Shown: piece after piece, positions 1-7,020 of the stretch
How positions within the stretch are numbered: the stretch's first letter is position 1
How the letters are laid out: the number at the start of each line of letters is the position of its first letter
Source: Candidatus Omnitrophota bacterium
Lineage (GTDB): Bacteria > Omnitrophota > Gorgyraeia > Aquiviventales > Aquiviventaceae
NCBI GenBank assembly: GCA_020057015.1
Contig: JAGVGS010000196.1
Span: 1 to 17,865 of the forward strand
Reading direction: 5' to 3'
DNA: 17,865 bases
Notes under the pieces: generated by a model
Told to the model about the DNA's origin: nothing
Databases searched by the model: none
The model's input: the letters and a program-made list of their open reading frames with translations, nothing else
Translations under genes and position numbers: made by a program

Positions 1-459
1 ATACGGCCGCCCAGGTTTCATGTTGTGCTCGAGGTTCAAGGTGGATAAGCAATAGAGCCCGGCAGGGGTCAGCACGCGGCGCACCTCGGTAAGGTGGGTC
101 AACAGCTGCGGCTCGGGGATGTGCTCGATCACCTGGAACGACCCGGCGACGTCAAAGCTGGCGTCCGGGAAGTCGAGCTTCGTGCCGCGCATGTGCAGGA
201 ACTTTAAATGCGGCCGCTGGTATTGGGCTTGGGCGCGGGGAATGTTGCCGGGGGCCAGATCGATGCCGACGGCTTCTTTGGCCTGCTCGGAGACGTAGTA
301 GAGCCCATAGCCCTCGCCGAAGCCGATTTCGAGATACCGCTTGCCCTGCACCAATGCGCGGGCGAAATGGTAAGCTGCCAGATGTTGCTTCTCGAACCGG
401 GCGTCATGCGCGCCCGGCACGAGGCCGCACTCATGCGCGGTCTCCTGCGCCTGGGTCAT
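1..459 (-). CDS. Class I SAM-dependent methyltransferase, 3' end cut off by window edge
   Basis: The first 153 codons are visible and the frame runs off the left edge without a stop. The N-terminal part reads as a Rossmann-type methyltransferase. Motif I is YLEIGFGEGYG at about residues 42-52 (the E/DxGxGxG SAM loop), followed by GIDLAP at about 66-71, the acidic residue that binds the SAM ribose. The segment FDVAGSFQVIEHI at about 104-116 is the post-motif typical of Methyltransf_11/UbiE-like enzymes. The start at 459 is chosen because AGGAG lies at 466-470 at good spacing and no earlier in-frame start has a ribosome binding site. The gene has its own promoter at 551-579 and a leader containing a hairpin. 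The substrate cannot be told. Family is confident, specificity unknown. Confidence 0.85.
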   Translation of the reverse strand, partial: MTQAQETAHECGLVPGAHDARFEKQHLAAYHFARALVQGKRYLEIGFGEGYGLYYVSEQAKEAVGIDLAPGNIPRAQAQYQRPHLKFLHMRGTKLDFPDASFDVAGSFQVIEHIPEPQLLTHLTEVRRVLTPAGLYCLSTLNLEHNMKPGRPY

Positions 460-545
460 TGGGGGCTCCTAAAAGCACAAACCACGCCGGCCGGCGTGGT
501 TCTTCGCTGGGAACTGCTGGTTTGAGCCTTCTGTGTCACGTCCAT
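456..545 (-). CDS. Possible 29-residue leader peptide ORF, leaderless, overlapping the methyltransferase start
   Basis: An ATG at 543-545 opens 29 codons ending in TGA at 456-458, which overlaps the methyltransferase ATG (457-459) as ATGA. The ATG begins six bases past the predicted -10 box, so the transcript would start at or next to it, as in leaderless mRNAs. The frame crosses the hairpin at 480-501, so its translation would affect whether that hairpin folds. The peptide has no recognisable domain and is rich in Ser, Thr, Gln and Arg. It may be a chance ORF. The placement is the only argument for it. Confidence 0.25.
   Translation of the reverse strand: MDVTQKAQTSSSQRRTTPAGVVCAFRSPQ
480..501 (-). 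terminator. Hairpin with broken U-tract in the methyltransferase leader
   Basis: A perfect 22-base palindrome (arm AACCACGCCGG) is followed on the minus strand by TTTGTGCTTTT (471-479 and its edge), then at once by the ribosome binding site. In RNA it would give a 9-bp GC-rich stem with a GGCC loop. It could terminate read-through from the two-gene unit upstream, or act as an attenuator because it lies downstream of the promoter at 551-579. The U-tract is interrupted by GTGC, so termination strength is uncertain. Confidence 0.55.
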
Positions 546-550
546 ACTCG

Positions 551-579
551 ATTTTACCCACCCAAGTTTATCATGTCAA
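551..579 (-). promoter_or_regulatory. Sigma70-type promoter for the methyltransferase
   Basis: On the minus strand TTGACA (574-579, a perfect -35) is followed by a 17-base spacer and TAAAAT (551-556, five of six matches to the -10 consensus). The expected start of transcription is near 544-545, giving an 85-base leader before the methyltransferase ATG. It lies just downstream of the stop of the small gene at 600-1034, so the methyltransferase is likely transcribed independently. Confidence 0.6.
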
Positions 580-599
580 CTCGCAGGCATACTGTCTAC

Positions 600-1034
600 T
601 CATCGATATTGTCTCTTTTGGGCCTGGATTATGCGCATTTGCATGACAGTTGGGATGCTAAGAACAGCGATTTCAATGTCATGTTCACTGAGGCACTTAC
701 TTACCCAGCTATTTGTCTGAAATGGTCGAGCCGCGTCTCTATCTGCGAAAGCTAGAATAAGTCGTGTTGGCCCAAGCAGCTTTTTCACATAAAGGAGTTT
801 GAGCGCGTCCTTCATGACCTTTGCCAACTGAGCAGCTTTCGGCGGTCCGATGTGTGCCCACGCTTCACAAGCAATGAGAGGGTCCTCACAGAAGCCGTCA
901 ACCATCAACCACCCAGCGGGTTTCAATTCAATTCGTTTTGGTAACAGATTTACCTTAAGTTTTAATGAAAGCGCTCGGATGATGGCATTTTCTGCCTCCC
1001 GCTGCTCCGCGCTGTCACCAGCTGGTAAGCTCAT
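600..1034 (-). CDS. Small unknown protein, possibly PD-(D/E)XK nuclease-like
   Basis: 144 residues that I cannot assign to a named family. The layout suggests a small restriction-endonuclease-like fold. There is an acidic N-terminal helix (E10, E13, E15), then a strand with WLMVDGF (D46), a strand with ACEAWAHIG (E57) and a long basic helix, PKAAQLAKVMKDALKLLYVKK. After these comes a hydrophobic strand, LILAFADRD, and a basic C-terminus. D46 and E57 would be the metal ligands if this reading is right. The usual ExK lysine is replaced by W59, with K66 or K72 as candidates. It starts two bases after the stop of the PIN-like gene, so the two are almost certainly co-translated. Base composition is AT-richer than the flanks, which suggests transfer. 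The gene is probably real; the function is a guess. Confidence 0.6.
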   Translation of the reverse strand: MSLPAGDSAEQREAENAIIRALSLKLKVNLLPKRIELKPAGWLMVDGFCEDPLIACEAWAHIGPPKAAQLAKVMKDALKLLYVKKLLGPTRLILAFADRDAARPFQTNSWVSKCLSEHDIEIAVLSIPTVMQMRIIQAQKRQYR

Positions 1035-1036
1035 TG

Positions 1037-2089
1037 TCAGGTGCTATTCCCACGGAATTCCAATGCGGCAATAAAGTCTTCTAGTGTCCGTTGGGAAAAC
1101 ATCTGAGCACTTAACGTGTTGTGGCCATTCCGACGCAGTCGATTCTGAATTTGGGTCGCAATCGATACCCAAGCTTTATCAAGTAGAACAAAATCGCAAT
1201 AGGCGAGTGGTACGATCATATGAAAGAAGTCGCGCCAATTTCGCGGCATAATTTTAATGTTTTCTTTTACTAGGTATCTGGCAGCCATCAAATCAATGTA
1301 CCGAGTAGCACGAAGTACTCTGCTATCAGGGCGAGGTACTTGAGAGATAGCTTTGGCGTACTGCGGCTTTCTGGCCTTCTCTTTGGCATTGAGTACGGGT
1401 TGTTCAAGTTCGTTCATAAATGTCTCGCACATTTCTTGGAGCTTTGGCGCTTGCGAAAAGAAGCCGCGAAAGCTGAGCGGATGAATAGTCCCAGTCGTCT
1501 TGGTCGCAAAGTATTGGATCAGCTTTAAATCAACATGAGGTGCGGCTTCAATTGGTTTGCCTTGAAGTATACAGTTTTCTCTCTCGATTACCGTTTTAGG
1601 CACAATTTCAATAAAACCAATATGATCGGGACAAAGCTCATCCAGAAATTCTTCGGCAGCCTGCACCTGCATCGTATCTGTAACCTTTGAAAACTCTAGT
1701 ATGTTCATTGCCGACAACTGCACACCACCGTTTCTCCCGATCAAAGCTTTTAGGAACCGTTCGCGGAGCTTAGGAGTACAGGAAATATCGCGCAGCGCCC
1801 AATGATCCAAATAAACCTCGCAGGATGAGCTGATGGGAGTAATCCAAAGCGGTGCAGATGAATTAGTCTGGAGCTTCAGCGCCAGCTCAGGTTTCCTCTC
1901 TCTTGAAATAACGAAGGCCCCGCTGTGCTTGCGCACCGCGGGGCTCGTGCTGATTCGGTAGCAAGCGGGTGACGCCGAAGGTCGGGTGCCCAGGGCGCGC
2001 AGCCCACTGGGCCCCACCCGCGCAGGCGGAGGGGGATGGGAGTGGGCGAGCACCCTGGGCTGCCGCAGGCGGCAGGACCCGCTCGCCAT
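1037..2089 (-). CDS. Unknown protein with PIN-like domain; start uncertain, reads through a repeat
   Basis: Numbering from ATG at 2089 gives 350 residues, but roughly the first 45 are encoded by the palindromic repeat. The recognisable protein begins near EVYLDHWAL (D95). PIN-like signs are D95 in a hydrophobic first strand, NILEFSK (E132), and near the C-terminus NWRDFFHMIVPLAYCDFVLLDKAW (read in two parts; D287, D299, D304), the spacing of the third and fourth acidic residues of PIN ribonucleases. At about 260-270 residues, the non-repeat part is long for a PIN toxin. No ATG or TTG lies between the repeat and the domain that keeps the first strand. The alternatives are GTG at 1936, inside a hairpin stem, or a fused start at 2089 or 2122. 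The gene is AT-rich and coupled to the small gene downstream. A PIN nuclease is plausible, not proven. Confidence 0.6.
   Translation of the reverse strand: MASGSCRLRQPRVLAHSHPPPPARVGPSGLRALGTRPSASPACYRISTSPAVRKHSGAFVISRERKPELALKLQTNSSAPLWITPISSSCEVYLDHWALRDISCTPKLRERFLKALIGRNGGVQLSAMNILEFSKVTDTMQVQAAEEFLDELCPDHIGFIEIVPKTVIERENCILQGKPIEAAPHVDLKLIQYFATKTTGTIHPLSFRGFFSQAPKLQEMCETFMNELEQPVLNAKEKARKPQYAKAISQVPRPDSRVLRATRYIDLMAARYLVKENIKIMPRNWRDFFHMIVPLAYCDFVLLDKAWVSIATQIQNRLRRNGHNTLSAQMFSQRTLEDFIAALEFRGNST
1917..1944 (-). other. 28-base hairpin, twin of the groES terminator hairpin
   Basis: Minus strand: a 7-bp stem GCCCCGC/GCGGGGC, one mismatch, a 4-bp GTGC/GCAC stem and a 4-base loop. The same architecture and length occur at 2103-2130 with different outer pairs. 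What follows on the minus strand (CTTCGTTATTTC) is only weakly T-rich, so termination is doubtful. It sits between the repeat and the PIN-like domain, and the only in-frame GTG start available falls inside it. Confidence 0.5.
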
Positions 2090-2090
2090 A
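1957..2090 (-). repeat. Palindromic repeat, copy A (core 1965-2082)
   Basis: The 118-base core matches 12518-12633 in valS with two single-base indels and a handful of substitutions. It is an imperfect palindrome with these parts: outer stem GCGGGT (1965-1970) with ACCCGC (2077-2082); second stem GCCCAGGG (1988-1995) with CCCTGGGC (2053-2060); inner stem GCCCACT (2002-2008) with AGTGGGC (2041-2047). Small side hairpins include TGCCG/CGGCA around 2061-2074. Weak pairing continues out to about 1957 and 2090. This copy lies between the groES terminator and the PIN-like gene. It contains no stop codon in the frame of that gene. Confidence 0.85.
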
Positions 2091-2102
2091 GAAAAGCACA
2101 GA

Positions 2103-2130
2103 GCCCCTCCGTGCCGTAGCACAGAGGGGC
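2103..2130 (-). terminator. Rho-independent terminator of the groES-groEL-groES operon
   Basis: On the minus strand, 34 bases after the groES stop, GCCCCTC and GAGGGGC form a 7-bp stem. This is capped, after one mismatch, by GTGC/GCAC with a 4-base loop. It is followed by TCTGTGCTTTTCT. The stem is strong, but the T-run begins late, as in the hairpin at 480-501, which has the same GTGCTTTT tail. Confidence 0.65.
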
Positions 2131-2163
2131 CCCGTGTCGCTCAGCGCGTCGCCGCGCCGAGGC

Positions 2164-2480
2164 TTAGCTGACGATGGCGAGGATGTCGTCCTCGTTGAGG
2201 AAAACGTACTCTTTGTCGTCAACTTTGATCTCCGAGCCTGAGTACTTGCCGAAGATGATCTTATCCCCGGCCTTGACCGCCAGGGGGACCACCTTGCCGT
2301 TCTTCAGCGTCTTGCCCGAGCCGACCGCAATGACCTTGCCCTCTTGCGGCTTCTCTTGGGCCGTGTCCGGCAGGTAGAGCCCGCCGCGCGATTTCTCGGC
2401 CGAGCCCAAACGCTGCGCGATCACCCGATCACCGATCGGCTTGAGCTTCAGGCTCTTCTCCGATGCAGTGGCGGTCGCCA

Positions 2481-2481
<1 letters not shown>
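2164..2481 (-). CDS. groES: Co-chaperonin GroES, second copy (downstream of groEL)
   Basis: 105 residues forming a complete Cpn10 with a short N-terminal extension (about ten residues, Ala/Thr/Ser-rich) before LKPIGDRVIAQR. The mobile loop reads KSRGGLYLPDTAQEKP. Its GroEL-contacting tripeptide is LYL, where the upstream copy has IIV, so the two lids probably differ in affinity for GroEL. The roof/beta-barrel signature GDKIIFGKYSGSEI and the ending EDDILAIV are standard. The ATG overlaps the groEL stop by one base (TAATG), so translation is coupled and the protein is made with GroEL. It is the last gene of the operon, followed by the terminator at 2103-2130. Assignment is certain; whether it works with this GroEL or another is inference. 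Confidence 0.95.
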
Positions 2482-4142
<1,661 letters not shown>

Positions 4143-4170
4143 TGCTCCTCCTTGTATTGCGGTTAATCAA

Positions 4171-4461
4171 TTACCCCTGCACCACGGCCAGCACGTCCTC
4201 TTCGCGGAGGATCAGCAAGTCCGACCCCTCCACCGAGACCTCGGTGCCGGCGTACTTCCCATACAGCACGCGGTCACCGCTCTTCACCTCGAGCGCCTTG
4301 ACATGCCCATCCTCCAACAGGCGCCCGGTGCCCACGGCGACCACTTTGCCCTCTTGCGGCTTCTCTTTAGCCGAATCCGGCACGATAATGCCGCTCTTGG
4401 TTTTCTCCAATGCCTCCAATGGCTTGACCACGATGCGGTCACCCAAGGGTTTGATACTCAT
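4171..4461 (-). CDS. groES: Co-chaperonin GroES, first copy (upstream of groEL)
   Basis: 96 residues, the normal length of a bacterial Cpn10, the seven-fold lid of the GroEL chamber. N-terminal IKPLGDRIVVKP and the mobile loop KTKSGIIVPDSAKEKP (residues about 19-34, contact tripeptide IIV) are canonical. GDRVLYGKYAGTEV and the ending EEDVLAVV complete the fold. ATG at 4461 has an excellent ribosome binding site (AGGAGGAGG, about 8 bases upstream). It is the promoter-proximal gene, with the CIRCE-like operator and sigma70-type promoter immediately upstream. It shares the same overall architecture as the second groES at 2164-2481 but is clearly diverged from it, so the duplication is not recent. 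Confidence 0.97.
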   Translation of the reverse strand: MSIKPLGDRIVVKPLEALEKTKSGIIVPDSAKEKPQEGKVVAVGTGRLLEDGHVKALEVKSGDRVLYGKYAGTEVSVEGSDLLILREEDVLAVVQG

Positions 4462-4503
4462 AGACGCCCTCCTCCTCTTGGTTGTTGCGGTGAGTTCCTG
4501 CGG

Positions 4504-4530
4504 TTAGCAATCTACTTAAATGAGTGCCAG
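4504..4530 (-). promoter_or_regulatory. CIRCE-like HrcA operator for the groE operon
   Basis: Read on the plus strand: TTAGCAATC, nine bases, GAGTGCCAG. Against the CIRCE consensus TTAGCACTC-N9-GAGTGCTAA, 15 of 18 arm positions match and the spacer is exactly nine. It lies a few bases downstream of the expected transcription start, the usual position for HrcA repression of groE genes. hrcA itself is not in the window. Confidence 0.75.
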
Positions 4531-4540
4531 AAGTAAATTG

Positions 4541-4568
4541 AGTATAGCGTGTCGCGAGGGTAATTCAA
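4541..4568 (-). promoter_or_regulatory. Sigma70-type promoter of the groES-groEL-groES operon
   Basis: Minus strand TTGAAT (4563-4568) and TATACT (4541-4546) separated by 16 bases. The start of transcription is expected near 4534, placing the CIRCE-like site right at the start of the leader. The surrounding 4531-4662 is AT-rich and holds no gene. I see no clear intrinsic terminator for coaX there. Confidence 0.6.
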
Positions 4569-4662
4569 GGGCTAAAAACGCTAAATTTATGCACTTCCTG
4601 AGGCTATTACGAATAATTACGCGCTATATTGACGTGTAGCTTATCAGAAGAAATAATACGGG

Positions 4663-5430
4663 TCAAGCGGTTTTGGAAGAGGCCAGATAAAGTAACCCCT
4701 CCAGCACCAGGTGGGGCCGTAGCGCGTCGATGGTGGTGGCGTGCTTGGCGATGAGTGGGCTGGCTCCGCCGGTGGCAACGACCTTGGCGTGGGGGGCGTA
4801 TTCCTTCTTAAGCCGCGTCACGAGGCCATCTACCAGCGCGATGCAGCCATTGAACACCCCGGAGCGGATGCTGTTGGCGGTGTCGCGGCCCAAGAGCTCG
4901 GGCGGCTCGCGCAAGTCGACCTTAGGCAGCAGCGCGGTGCGGGCGGCCAGGGCTTCCAGCGAGATATCCACCCCCGGCGCAATGATGCCGCCGAGATACT
5001 CCCGCTGCTTGGTGACAATGTCGATGGTGATGGCGGTGCCGAAATCCGCCACGATGCAGTCTTGCTGGTACGTATGCCACGCGGCATAGGCGCCCACGAG
5101 GCGATCCTGCCCCACCTGCTCGGGATAGCGATACTTATTCACAAGGGGCACGGTGAGGTCTTGGCCCACGATGCGCAGGGGTACCGCGCGCAGCGAGCGC
5201 AGCGACTCGGTGAGCACCGACGTCATGCGGGGCACCACGCTGCAGACCAGGATTTGCTTGGCTTTCGTGAGGTGCAAGCGCTTGGTTCTGGCCAGCGCTT
5301 TGAGCTGCAGCGTGAGCTCATCCGGCGTGCGCCCGGTCTGGGTGCCCACGGAGAACTGGGACTTGAGCTTGGCCCCTTCGAAGAGGCCGAAGTTGGTGGT
5401 GGTGTTGCCGATGTCGATGGTGAGGATCAT
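4663..5430 (-). CDS. coaX: Type III pantothenate kinase
   Basis: 255 residues, the normal length. It phosphorylates pantothenate with ATP, the first step of coenzyme A synthesis, in the cytoplasm. It belongs to the ASKHA fold and shows its motifs: the N-terminal phosphate loop DIGNTTTNFGLF (D6), GQDRLVGAYAAW with the catalytic D109, DFGTAITID (129-137), and GGIIAPGVDIS followed by ALAARTALLPKVDL. ATG at 5430 begins the phosphate-binding strand directly. An upstream extension to 5622 is non-homologous and overlaps the preceding gene. The start overlaps the stop of the preceding membrane-protein gene as ATGA, so translation is coupled. In many bacteria coaX sits beside birA; here about 2.5 kb of hypothetical and toxin-antitoxin genes separate them. 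Confidence 0.95.
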   Translation of the reverse strand: MILTIDIGNTTTNFGLFEGAKLKSQFSVGTQTGRTPDELTLQLKALARTKRLHLTKAKQILVCSVVPRMTSVLTESLRSLRAVPLRIVGQDLTVPLVNKYRYPEQVGQDRLVGAYAAWHTYQQDCIVADFGTAITIDIVTKQREYLGGIIAPGVDISLEALAARTALLPKVDLREPPELLGRDTANSIRSGVFNGCIALVDGLVTRLKKEYAPHAKVVATGGASPLIAKHATTIDALRPHLVLEGLLYLASSKTA

Positions 5431-5936
5431 GCGTGGTTCTCGCTGCCCTGCCGGTAGAGGAACATACATAGCAGATAGGTGACCTGCCAGGCAAGTATTT
5501 CTAGCCAGAGGTTCCGGGACTTGCTGGTCGCTTGCACCATGATCCACCAGGCGGCCGGAGCCAGCACCAGGGCGGTCGCCACCCGCAGCCACGTGGTGCC
5601 TAGCGTCAGCTTCTGCGCACAACTAAGCGCCACTGTCCCCAAAAGCACGCCGGCAGCGAAGGAGGCTTCGCTGGGCATATCGATGATGCCCCCGTGGTTC
5701 AGGAACAACCGGAATGGCGCAATCAGGCAGAGCCAAAGGCTGGGCACCGTCAGGGCTAAAAACACCAGAGTGCGCAGCCGCAGCAAGGTATTCGGCGCTT
5801 GGGCATGCCACAACCAGATGACCAGGCCAAAGAGCACCGGTGAAAATACCGGCCACATCAGCAGTGGATACGATTCGATGGCCAAGGCCGGCACCGTGAG
5901 TGCGAGCTTGACCCAACCTTGGCGGCGAGGGTTCAT
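5427..5936 (-). CDS. Hypothetical polytopic membrane protein
   Basis: 169 residues, not recognised. The sequence is strongly hydrophobic, with about five membrane segments at roughly 24-43, 55-75, 91-108, 117-134 and 143-161. Short basic turns (MNPRRQ at the start, RLRTL, YRQG at the end) separate or flank them. No catalytic motif is visible. It begins one base after the stop of the secreted-protein gene and ends inside the coaX start codon, so it is embedded in a coupled trio. That context does not identify its role. Confidence 0.75.
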   Translation of the reverse strand: MNPRRQGWVKLALTVPALAIESYPLLMWPVFSPVLFGLVIWLWHAQAPNTLLRLRTLVFLALTVPSLWLCLIAPFRLFLNHGGIIDMPSEASFAAGVLLGTVALSCAQKLTLGTTWLRVATALVLAPAAWWIMVQATSKSRNLWLEILAWQVTYLLCMFLYRQGSENHA

Positions 5937-5937
5937 G

Positions 5938-6381
5938 TCACCGCGTGGGGCTGGCGGGCACTTCGCGCAGGACTTCGCGGACCGTCTCAGAGCGCACTTC
6001 CTTGACCTTCTCCTTGCCGATCGGTTGGCGGTCGAGCATTACCTCGGGCACGCTGGTCAGCCGGTAGGTGGTCGGCAGGATGGCCGTCACTTTGTCGGCA
6101 TCGAGAAAGCCTTGTTCGAGCTGGTTGTTCAGCAGCACCTGGAAGCGCAGGAACGTTTTACCGCCCAGCACATTCGTGCCCAGCAGGCGCACGTTGGAGA
6201 GCCGGTCGATCTCATCGGGGTGCAGGCTGAAGAAGACGTCATAGGTTTGGAAGGAGCCGAAGACGCCGCCCGCGTCATCCGACGGGACGGAGGTGACTAC
6301 CTCCTCGCTGTAGACGAACGGGGTGAGGACCAAGCTTAAGGCAATAGCGAGCCACGATGCCCGCTTCCTCAGTGAAGTCAT
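5938..6381 (-). CDS. Hypothetical secreted protein
   Basis: 147 residues. The N-terminus has a typical signal peptide: basic MTSLRKR, a hydrophobic core WLAIALSLVLTPF and a likely cleavage after VYS near residue 25. The mature part (about 120 residues) is a predicted mixed strand/helix domain with FLRFQVLLNNQLEQGFLDADKVTAI in the middle (read as two stretches) and a charged Lys/Glu/Arg-rich C-terminus. I do not recognise the family. There is a strong ribosome binding site (AGGAGG) seven bases before the ATG, and the gap from the toxin stop is only ten bases, so it is probably on the toxin-antitoxin transcript. It is followed after one base by the membrane-protein gene. Confidence 0.75.
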   Translation of the reverse strand: MTSLRKRASWLAIALSLVLTPFVYSEEVVTSVPSDDAGGVFGSFQTYDVFFSLHPDEIDRLSNVRLLGTNVLGGKTFLRFQVLLNNQLEQGFLDADKVTAILPTTYRLTSVPEVMLDRQPIGKEKVKEVRSETVREVLREVPASPTR

Positions 6382-6391
6382 AGCCTGCCTC

Positions 6392-6670
6392 CTAGCGGTA
6401 GATGTTGCGCCGGTGCCCGATATCGATAATGATCACGACAAGGCGATGATGCTCCAGCCGGTACAGAATGCGGTACGAGCCCATGCGGTAAGCATAGGTG
6501 CCCTTCAGCTCGCCCCGAAGCGCCTTACCCTGGAATGGGTCCTTCCCCAGGTCATCCAAGACGCGCACGATGCGTTCATAGAGCACATGCTCTCGTGAGG
6601 CCAGGTGGTGAAGGATGCGCTCAGCATGGCGGGTGAGCTCGATGCGGTACTTAGAGCTTGGCGAGGTCAC
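6392..6670 (-). CDS. RelE/ParE-family toxin
   Basis: 92 residues, the standard length for this family. RelE-type toxins cut mRNA in the ribosome, while ParE-type toxins poison gyrase. The N-terminal YRIELTRHAERIL, central GTYAYRMGSYRILYRLE and C-terminal GHRRNIYR are the family signatures, with the basic residues of the RelE active face (R in YRMGSYRILYR and the HRR near the end). The start is GTG at 6668-6670, because no ATG lies before the first strand. It overlaps the antitoxin gene by 20 bases, the usual translational coupling in this class. Toxin identity is confident. The exact target (mRNA or gyrase) is not decided by sequence alone, though the ending favours RelE. Confidence 0.9.
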   Translation of the reverse strand: MTSPSSKYRIELTRHAERILHHLASREHVLYERIVRVLDDLGKDPFQGKALRGELKGTYAYRMGSYRILYRLEHHRLVVIIIDIGHRRNIYR

Positions 6671-6923
6671 GCTTCACCGCGTCCCAGGGGCGGGTCTTGC
6701 CGGCCCGGTAGTCCCGTTCGCCCTGGCGCAGGCCTGCGATCGCCTTGGGATCGGCGAGAATATCCAACGTCTCCATGAGCGCCTCATAGTCGTCAATGCT
6801 CAGCATCACGGCCACGGGCTGTCCGCGTCGAGTGACGACAAAACGATCCAATTTACGATCGATGCGCTCAATCACTTGAGGGAGCCTCGGTCGCAGTGCC
6901 TTCAGGGTGACGGTGCTGATCAT
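6651..6923 (-). CDS. Phd/YefM-family antitoxin
   Basis: 90 residues from the preferred start. The N-terminal DNA-binding half reads ISTVTLKALRPRLPQVIERI and FVVTRRGQPVAVMLSIDDYEALMETLDIL (two stretches), the classic Phd/YefM pattern with the RxGxPxAV turn. The C-terminal third (about 60-90, acidic and basic, GLRQGERDYRAGKT) is the toxin-binding tail. Two ATGs are possible, at 6929 and 6923. AGGAGG sits only three bases from the first and nine from the second, so 6923 is favoured. It neutralises the RelE-like toxin encoded just downstream, and with it should repress the promoter at 6968-6996 through the palindrome there. Confidence 0.9.
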   Translation of the reverse strand: MISTVTLKALRPRLPQVIERIDRKLDRFVVTRRGQPVAVMLSIDDYEALMETLDILADPKAIAGLRQGERDYRAGKTRPWDAVKRDLAKL

Positions 6924-6967
6924 GGCCATCGACCTCCTTCTGTGGCGTGTTACAGCGTGGTGACTAA

Positions 6968-6996
6968 AGTATACACTGAAGTGTATATCTTAGCAA
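6968..6996 (-). promoter_or_regulatory. Toxin-antitoxin promoter overlapping a palindromic operator
   Basis: Minus strand TTGCTA (6991-6996), 17-base spacer, TATACT (6968-6973). Within the spacer and -10 lies an 8-bp inverted repeat with a 2-base centre, TATACACTGAAGTGTATA (6970-6987), placed where bound antitoxin would block RNA polymerase. Phd/YefM antitoxins are known to autorepress at such palindromes. It begins 25 bases past the stop of the 7021-7911 gene. Confidence 0.65.
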
Positions 6997-7020
6997 TGGC
7001 TATGGGATCAGGTTGGGCGA

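Noticed and set aside
1887..2222. Minus-strand ORF of 111 codons through groES end, repeat and hairpins
   Set aside because: It overlaps groES out of frame and the groE terminator; its product is a translation of the repeat in another frame.
4531..4662. Short direct repeats (GCTAAA, ATTACG) between coaX and the groE promoter
   Set aside because: Six-base repeats in AT-rich sequence are expected by chance; no array or operator pattern beyond the CIRCE-like site.
5431..5622. N-terminal extension of coaX
   Set aside because: The extra 64 residues overlap the membrane-protein gene in another frame and are unlike CoaX; the ATG at 5430 starts exactly at the phosphate loop.
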